Shown here one piece after another: positions 1 through 4,533 of a DNA stretch of 6,831 nt. The stretch covers positions 1-6,831 of the forward strand of contig JALWGG010000266.1 in NCBI GenBank assembly GCA_027013765.1, given 5' to 3'. The stretch comes from Acidilobaceae archaeon (lineage in GTDB: Archaea; Thermoproteota; Thermoprotei_A; Sulfolobales; Acidilobaceae). Positions within the stretch are counted from its first letter, which is position 1; each line of letters opens with the position of its first letter. A program made the position numbers and the translations under genes. A model generated the notes under the pieces. The model was not told the DNA's origin, ran no database searches, and saw only the letters and a list, made by a program, of their open reading frames with translations.

Positions 1-1
1 C

Positions 2-721
2 CAGTACCTGAGGAGCGTAGTCTATAGGGGCGTGCTGAGGCTTGACGAGGACCTCAGGGGGCTCAGCGAGCTTAGGAGGGCCATAGAGTCCCTATCTGGG
101 GTGTCGGAGGATAGGCTTGTCAGGAACATCTACTCGGGCCAGGTCCTCAACAGGTTCATATCATTCTCAAGCGACAGCCACTACCTCATGACCTACCTCT
201 ACCTATACGGGCCCGACGGGGGGCCGGTGGCCAGCCCGAGGCACTCCAAGTCAAGGCTAGTAGCGCCACTGGCAGCCGATAACCTGGTCTCGAAGGGGCT
301 CTCGGAGAGCCTGGGCATAGGCCCCAGGGAGCTGGAGGATATGGTTGGGGGCGTGGAGTATAGATACGTCTTCCCGGACAGGATACCGCCCTGCAGGTCC
401 CTTGAGACGGTGTCGAGGAGGATGGGGGTTGATAGGAGGCTTATAGCTGAGATGGTAAAGGTCAAGCCCCCGGTCAGGCTTGAGTACATGATACACGACC
501 CTAGGAGGGACCTGCTCGATGCGAGGATATATGCTGGGAGCCATATAACACAGTATGGAACACCGTCCCAACTACTCGTCGTCGATTATAGGAGTAGGAT
601 AAATGAGTGGGATAGGAGGGCGCTCCAGGCGATACTGGAGGCCCAGAGTAGTAGGGTTATGCCCTACTCCACCTTCATCAGGGATTATAGGACCCGTGTA
701 AGGTTTAATGTGGGGGGTTGA
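2..721 (+). CDS. nurA: NurA-like nuclease, C-terminal part (5' end outside window)
   Basis: Probable NurA-family 5'-3' nuclease, the partner of the HerA translocase in archaeal DNA end resection. The frame is open from base 2 to the TGA at 719-721, giving 239 residues. A GTG at 32 could be read as a start, but nothing interrupts the frame upstream and NurA proteins are usually about 300-350 residues, so I treat the gene as truncated by the window edge; the N-terminal catalytic Asp motif would lie outside. Supporting features are a Ser/Lys/Arg-rich segment (HSKSRL, residues 81-86), a P-x-R-L-E strand (157-161), the LLVVDYRSRI strand (191-200) and an end laid out like the NurA C-terminal motif (MPYSTFIRDYR, 220-230). 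The usual C-terminal motif has a His (Y-P-x-P-L-x-x-A-H); here no His is visible, so catalysis is uncertain. The gene ends 3 bp before herA, which is the best evidence for its identity. A divergent or non-catalytic homologue is possible. Confidence 0.6.
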   Translation, partial: QYLRSVVYRGVLRLDEDLRGLSELRRAIESLSGVSEDRLVRNIYSGQVLNRFISFSSDSHYLMTYLYLYGPDGGPVASPRHSKSRLVAPLAADNLVSKGLSESLGIGPRELEDMVGGVEYRYVFPDRIPPCRSLETVSRRMGVDRRLIAEMVKVKPPVRLEYMIHDPRRDLLDARIYAGSHITQYGTPSQLLVVDYRSRINEWDRRALQAILEAQSSRVMPYSTFIRDYRTRVRFNVGG

Positions 722-724
722 CGG

Positions 725-2860
725 GTGAGTGTGGACCCGGAGATTAGGGGGTATACAACTAGGATCATGGAGTATACAAGGGTTGAGGGGGTGATCCTCA
801 GGCCCGCCGAGGCAGTGGTTAAGTATGGGACTATACTGAGGGTCGATGACAGGAGCCAGGGCAAGTCCTTCCTAGTGATGGTCGTGGACGTCAAGGAGGA
901 GACCACCCACCCCGCGCTAGACGTTGAGAGGTTCAAGGAGCTCTACCTTAAGATCAGCGAGGCCAGGTACCTGGAGGCAAACAAGGTCCTCGAAGAATTG
1001 TTCAGCCCCCAGCAGGACCTCATAAGGTGGAGCAGTATAATGACGGTGGACCTGAGGGTCCTAGGCTCGATCGAGGGCCAGGGCTTGACTGGTTATGAGA
1101 GGCCTCCCAGGCCCATGAGCACGATAACAGAGCCAGACCCAGTGTGGCTTGAGGGCGTGATCCACTCCAGCATGGGGAGCGGCTACAGGGATAGGGGGAT
1201 CTATATAGGGACGCTCTCCATAAACCCCAGGGTCAGGGTATACCTAAACCCGGAGAGGCTGGATACGCATGTAAGCATACTAGCCCAGACGGGGGCGGGC
1301 AAGACGGAGACTGTTAAGAGGCTCATAGCAGAGGCCAGCTGGAGGAGGAGCAGGATCGGGTATAGGAAGGGAGGGATCGTTGTATTCGACATAGCCGGGG
1401 AATACACGGGGTACCCATACATACGGGCAGACACAGTCCCCCTACTCGACGCTGTCATGTACCCAGAGCATTATGGCGGGGGCGATAGGCCGGGCCAGGC
1501 AACAATACTAGTCCCCTACGAGCTCTCCAGGGCATCGACAGACACCCAGAGGGACGCGCTGTGGAGCCAGCTTGTAGACATGGCCTGCAGGCTCTCCTCC
1601 AGGCTGTCAACAAGCGTGGATCTAGTCCTGATCCACTCCAACACCCGGCTAGCCGCCAGTATAGGGCCCGGGGAGTGTGGGGGGAGGTCCTCCAGGATAC
1701 AGTACCATAGGCTATACAACTTGCTAGAGTCGTCGGGCTTCCTGATAGTAGCCCACCCCATGCCGGGCTTCGCAACGGTTGAGGACCTCGTCGACATGAC
1801 TGGGACGAGGAGCGAGTACTTCGAGGTCCTCATATCAGATATGGCCTCTGCCCTTGACTCGATAGACGGGCAGGACATCTACGGGATCCACCTGATGAAC
1901 ACGCTCTCAAACCTTAGGCTATCGATAGAGAGGATGAGTCATGACATGAGTGACAGGGTGATATCAAACCTAATAGAAGCCTTCAGGGGGTGGTGCAGCG
2001 GGAGGGATGCGGAGAAGGCTATAGAGGAGGCGAGGCTGGCAGTCGGGGGGATAAGGTCCTCGCAGGCCAAGGACCTATTCTTCGACTCGATGAGGTACCT
2101 AGGCTGGCTTTCATACCGCGAGGGCCTGGCAAGCCCGAGGGAGTCGGGGGAGAAGGATGCTGTATGCAGCCTGATAGATGCAAGCCCCGACGAGGCCAAG
2201 GCTAGGCTCAGGGAGGCCATCCACGTCCTCTGGACCCCAGAGTATGACAGGCAGACCCTGAGGAGCCTGAGGAGGGCCCTCCTGAAGGCGTCTAGGCAGA
2301 TGAGCAGTGTTCTAGACCCCATACTATTCAACGTGCTCATGGAGAGGCTTGCCCGGGGATTCGCCATAATACACATAGCCCCACCAAGCCTTGGCAATGT
2401 AGACGTGATCCTGGGGCTACTAGTCAGGAGGCTATTCAACATACACTCCGGGAGGTATGAGAGCGGCAGGCTAACACTACTAGTAGTAGAGGAGGCCCAC
2501 AACCTAGCCCCCGCCGGGGTGGAGAAGTCCAGCAAGGAAGCACTACTCAGGGTTGCTAGGGAGGGGAGGAAGTGGGGGCTAAGCCTCTGGCTAGTAAGCC
2601 AGAGGCCAAGCTTCATAGACTCAGGCATACTAAGCCAGACAGCCACAAGCATACTACTCAGGACAACAAACCCCGAGGACCTCTCAATGATCAAGAGGGG
2701 GGTAGAGAGCGTGGCGGCGGAGATGGTCGACAGGCTCCCAGAGCTAGAGCCGACACGCGGGGAAGCCCTGGTAGTAGGCCTGGCAGCGCCAGAAAGAAGG
2801 ATCCCACTACTAGTCAACGTAGAAAGGCTAAAACCCATACCCAGGCGCGAGGAACCCTAG
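725..2860 (+). CDS. herA: HerA-type DNA translocase ATPase, enlarged (711 residues)
   Basis: Hexameric FtsK/HerA-superfamily ATPase expected to pump DNA for the NurA nuclease in double-strand-break end processing; cytoplasmic. An N-terminal beta-barrel-like segment (about 20-56) resembles the HAS domain. Walker A is AQTGAGKT (187-194; the first Gly is Ala; K193, T194). Walker B is LLVVEEAHNL (585-594) with acidic pair E589/E590. A sensor-like Gln lies in LVSQRPS (Q626) and a candidate arginine finger is R647 in LLRTTNPEDL. The C-terminal end (PTRGEALVVG and after) is typical of HerA. Usual HerA proteins are about 500-570 residues; the excess lies between the Walker motifs, where roughly 250-520 is largely helical and charged. 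The GTG at 725 follows the nurA stop by 3 bp behind a G-run (712-717) that could act as a weak ribosome site; the GTG at 731 is an alternative start. Co-transcription with nurA is inferred. Family assignment is firm; the exact paralogue is not. Confidence 0.9.
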   Translation: MSVDPEIRGYTTRIMEYTRVEGVILRPAEAVVKYGTILRVDDRSQGKSFLVMVVDVKEETTHPALDVERFKELYLKISEARYLEANKVLEELFSPQQDLIRWSSIMTVDLRVLGSIEGQGLTGYERPPRPMSTITEPDPVWLEGVIHSSMGSGYRDRGIYIGTLSINPRVRVYLNPERLDTHVSILAQTGAGKTETVKRLIAEASWRRSRIGYRKGGIVVFDIAGEYTGYPYIRADTVPLLDAVMYPEHYGGGDRPGQATILVPYELSRASTDTQRDALWSQLVDMACRLSSRLSTSVDLVLIHSNTRLAASIGPGECGGRSSRIQYHRLYNLLESSGFLIVAHPMPGFATVEDLVDMTGTRSEYFEVLISDMASALDSIDGQDIYGIHLMNTLSNLRLSIERMSHDMSDRVISNLIEAFRGWCSGRDAEKAIEEARLAVGGIRSSQAKDLFFDSMRYLGWLSYREGLASPRESGEKDAVCSLIDASPDEAKARLREAIHVLWTPEYDRQTLRSLRRALLKASRQMSSVLDPILFNVLMERLARGFAIIHIAPPSLGNVDVILGLLVRRLFNIHSGRYESGRLTLLVVEEAHNLAPAGVEKSSKEALLRVAREGRKWGLSLWLVSQRPSFIDSGILSQTATSILLRTTNPEDLSMIKRGVESVAAEMVDRLPELEPTRGEALVVGLAAPERRIPLLVNVERLKPIPRREEP

Positions 2861-2884
2861 ATTCCATACCAGCACGGGCGCCTG

Positions 2885-2921
2885 AGGACCTCTCCCACCT
2901 TTAAAATAGGTCCTAGCCTAT
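2885..2921. repeat. Cluster of overlapping short palindromes around a TATA box
   Basis: Two 7-bp elements, AGGACCT (2885-2891) and AGGTCCT (2908-2914), are perfect inverted copies and each is itself an odd palindrome (AGG-W-CCT). Their centres are 23 bp apart, about two helical turns, and the TATA box lies between them. The second sits inside the 9-bp palindrome TAGGTCCTA (2907-2915). It also overlaps ATAGG-tcctag-CCTAT (2906-2921). The layout suits a dimeric regulator that would block TBP/TFB binding. A weak hairpin at the herA 3' end is the alternative. Function is inferred. Confidence 0.5.
2900..2907 (+). promoter_or_regulatory. TATA box for the metallo-beta-lactamase nuclease gene
   Basis: TTTAAAAT lies in an otherwise GC-rich 66-bp gap between herA and the next gene. 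Its centre is about 24 bp before the GTG at 2927 and 41 bp before the ATG at 2945. With the usual archaeal spacing of about 26 bp, transcription would start near 2929. The nuclease gene therefore probably has its own promoter and a leaderless or very short-leader mRNA. Confidence 0.6.
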
Positions 2922-2926
2922 GGGTA

Positions 2927-3934
2927 GTGTTACGGGATCCATTGATGACTAGCGGGTGCAGTGCCGAGGTTAGGGGGAACGGCGCTATACTGCTGGGCAG
3001 GGGGGTTGTTGCCGACTCCTACGCCCCTAGGCCATACCGCGTAGTCACCCACGCCCACTCAGACCATATGCTTGGGCTGAGGAGGAGTGTTAGGGAGAGC
3101 CTATTCATACTGGCAACCCCGACCACATTCAAGTTCCTGGAGGTCCTCGGCCACAACATACCGGAGGGTAAGAGGCTTGAGCTGGGGTATAGGAGGCCCG
3201 TGGTCCTTGAGGACGAGGTCGTGGAGCTCAGGCCCGCTAGGCATATAGCCGGCAGCGCGCAGGTCCTTGTAGAGTGTAGGGAATCGATTGTAGGCTATAC
3301 AAGCGACTTCAAGATGCCCGGCACAGAGCCCCTCCAGGGCCTAGACACTCTTGTGATCGACGCTACATACGGGAGCCCTAGGCTGCAGAGGAGGTGGGGG
3401 GAGTGGGACGCGCTGGCGGCCCTAATCGATATAATAGAGAGGGGGATCAGGGAGGGGCCGGTATGGGTTTACGGCTACAACGGGAAGCTCCAGGAGGTCA
3501 TGGTCGAGCTTAGGAGGAGGGGTGTGAGGTACCCCTTCCTTGCCGACGAGAGGACCGTGAAGCTGGCACTAATAGCCTCGGAGTTCTACGGGTTCCCGGT
3601 CGAGGACCTTAGAGTCTATACCGGGTATGAGGAGGAGGCGGCAGTCATATTCCTACACGCCTCCAAGACGAGGAGGAGGCGCGGAACCCACGTAATACTT
3701 ACAGGGTGGGAGATGAGGGCCCCAGCAGCCAGGGTATCGGATAACGTATACAACGTCTCCTACAGCGACCACGCCACGTTCAAGGAGGTCATAGAATACG
3801 TGGAGGAGGCAAACCCACGCAGAGTGGTAGTAGATGCATATAGGGGGAGCGATGCATGGTTCACAGCCAAATACATAACCAAGAGGCTTGGAATAGAGGC
3901 AACAGCACTCCCAGCCAAGAGACCCAACCCCTAA
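2927..3934 (+). CDS. Metallo-beta-lactamase fold exonuclease (SNM1/ligase-associated type)
   Basis: Zinc-dependent nuclease of the metallo-beta-lactamase fold, COG1236-like, acting on DNA or RNA in the cytoplasm. Visible motifs are HAHSDH (42-47) for the dinuclear metal site, ARHIAGSA with H106, YTSDF with D127, VIDATYG with D145 (motif A-like) and SYSDHATF with H282 (motif B-like). The short 335-residue length, the TGWEM segment (259-263) and the reduced central cap fit the ligase-associated exonuclease/SNM1 branch better than long KH-domain CPSF homologues or archaeal RNase J. The last zinc-ligand His expected about 20 residues after H282 is absent; VVVDAYRG (300-307) is there instead, with no later His. 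In the beta-CASP superfamily a non-His residue at this place is associated with DNA-acting members. The start is ambiguous: GTG 2927 and ATG 2945 both fit the TATA box. The nurA-herA pair upstream on the same strand supports a DNA-processing role, but substrate is inferred. Confidence 0.85.
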   Translation: MLRDPLMTSGCSAEVRGNGAILLGRGVVADSYAPRPYRVVTHAHSDHMLGLRRSVRESLFILATPTTFKFLEVLGHNIPEGKRLELGYRRPVVLEDEVVELRPARHIAGSAQVLVECRESIVGYTSDFKMPGTEPLQGLDTLVIDATYGSPRLQRRWGEWDALAALIDIIERGIREGPVWVYGYNGKLQEVMVELRRRGVRYPFLADERTVKLALIASEFYGFPVEDLRVYTGYEEEAAVIFLHASKTRRRRGTHVILTGWEMRAPAARVSDNVYNVSYSDHATFKEVIEYVEEANPRRVVVDAYRGSDAWFTAKYITKRLGIEATALPAKRPNP

Positions 3935-3957
3935 AGGAGAACACAGCTGCACAACAT

Positions 3958-3970
3958 AGTTAGCATAACT
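3958..3970. repeat. Short perfect palindrome upstream of the toxin-like gene
   Basis: AGTTA-GCA-TAACT is a perfect 5-bp inverted repeat with a 3-base centre, in the 77-bp gap after the nuclease gene and 41 bp before the ATG at 4012. It might be an operator of the toxin-like gene, since such genes are often autoregulated, or a weak 3' hairpin of the nuclease mRNA. I see no convincing TATA box in this gap. A palindrome this short could arise by chance. Confidence 0.25.
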
Positions 3971-4011
3971 CTAGGGTCCCCTCCAGTCCCGGGAAGCTAC
4001 AGAACTCCTAG

Positions 4012-4299
4012 ATGGGGGTTGGATCTGTGAGTAGCAGGTGCGAGAGTTATGAATTGCGTGAGCATAGGAGTATAGCAAAGTTCCTAGCCAGGCACCCAGA
4101 GTATGCCAGCGTCTATGCTAGGCTCCGCAACACCATACTCCGAGACCCCTATGAGGCAGGGGAGCGTATGAGAGGTAGGTGCAGAGGATTATATAAGGCT
4201 AGGAGTGGCCGTTTAAGAATAATATACCGGGTTGAAGGATGTATTATTATAATCGAGAGGGCAGAGCTCCGAGAGAACATATATGAAGGACTGTGTTAG
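4012..4299 (+). CDS. RelE/ParE-superfamily toxin-like protein
   Basis: Ninety-five-residue protein with the RelE/ParE layout: an N-terminal helical part (about 15-45, with the basic-aromatic RHPEYASVYARLR), then basic beta strands GLYKARSGRLRIIYRVEG (59-76) and a final strand with IERAELRENIYEGL (81-94). The pattern 'K-x-R-x-G-x-x-R-I-x-Y' followed by a hydrophobic strand and a terminal Arg/Tyr is typical of RelE-type ribosome-dependent mRNA interferases. K62, R64, R67, R69, Y72 and Y91 are candidate functional residues. The start may be ATG 4012 or GTG 4027, because residues 1-5 add nothing to the fold. No antitoxin gene precedes it: the gap to the nuclease gene is only 77 bp. Its TAG overlaps the TAA of the facing minus-strand gene by three bases. 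It has four cysteines (10, 57, 77, 95). It may be an orphan toxin, a degenerate member, or paired with the facing gene. Confidence 0.7.
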   Translation: MGVGSVSSRCESYELREHRSIAKFLARHPEYASVYARLRNTILRDPYEAGERMRGRCRGLYKARSGRLRIIYRVEGCIIIIERAELRENIYEGLC

Positions 4300-4478
4300 T
4301 CGCACAGGAACCTCAATTTTATCTTGCCCTCACGGCACAGTCTTGCAACCTTGATCGCGTCACCGCCAACATAGTAGATGTCTCCATCCCTGATTTCAAA
4401 CCTTATACCATACTCTTGTAGAACACGCACAGCCTGCTCCAGCACACCAGCAACCCTCGCCTTGCTCAAACCATGCAC
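4296..4478 (-). CDS. Small protein of unknown function, leaderless
   Basis: I do not recognise this 60-residue protein. It begins with a predicted amphipathic helix (about 5-23, KARVAGVLEQAVRVLQEYG), then two short strands (IRFEIRD and DIYYVGG), a second helix (about 41-49) and a final basic strand (KIKLRFLCD). This is a compact alpha-beta-beta-alpha-beta layout with no transmembrane segment. The GTG start at 4478 is supported by a TATA box centred 29 bp upstream, leaving almost no 5' leader. The gene faces the RelE-like gene and their stop codons overlap, so full-length transcripts would be antisense to each other at the 3' ends. It could be an unusual antitoxin or small nucleic-acid-binding protein, but neither is shown; RelB/VapB/MazE-type motifs are not visible. 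Confidence 0.65.
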   Translation of the reverse strand: MHGLSKARVAGVLEQAVRVLQEYGIRFEIRDGDIYYVGGDAIKVARLCREGKIKLRFLCD

Positions 4479-4503
4479 CCCATGAGTTTATTAGTATCAA
4501 GGG

Positions 4504-4510
4504 TTAAATA
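4504..4510 (-). promoter_or_regulatory. TATA box for the small minus-strand gene
   Basis: On the minus strand this reads TATTTAA, in the 55-bp gap between the surface-protein stop and the GTG at 4478. The centre is 29 bp before the GTG, so transcription is expected to begin within a few bases of the start codon, the usual leaderless arrangement in crenarchaea. The 60-residue gene is therefore probably transcribed separately from the long gene upstream. Confidence 0.6.
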
Positions 4511-4519
4511 CAGGCTGGC

Positions 4520-4533
4520 AACGGCTCCCCGTT
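4520..4533 (-). terminator. Short hairpin directly after the surface-protein stop codon
   Basis: In the minus-strand transcript AACGG-GGAG-CCGTT forms a perfect 5-bp stem with a 4-base loop, beginning at the base after the TAG stop (4534-4536). No U-tract follows, while archaeal termination usually depends on one, so it may be a 3'-end stabilising hairpin rather than a terminator, or chance. Confidence 0.3.

Noticed and set aside
1283..1306. Walker A of HerA lacks its first glycine (AQTGAGKT)
   Set aside because: The key Gly-x-Gly-Lys-Thr core is intact and the first position is known to vary in this superfamily, so it does not suggest an inactive ATPase.
1939..2838. A 299-residue open frame antisense to herA
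   Set aside because: It is Ser/Leu-rich, as expected from the reverse complement of AGG/GAG-rich coding DNA, has no motif or promoter, and lies wholly within a clear ATPase gene.
2572..2904. A 110-residue plus-strand frame overlapping the herA 3' end
   Set aside because: Highly basic, Arg/Pro/Gly-rich composition typical of an out-of-frame reading; it overlaps Walker B-proximal and C-terminal herA codons that are clearly used in the other frame.
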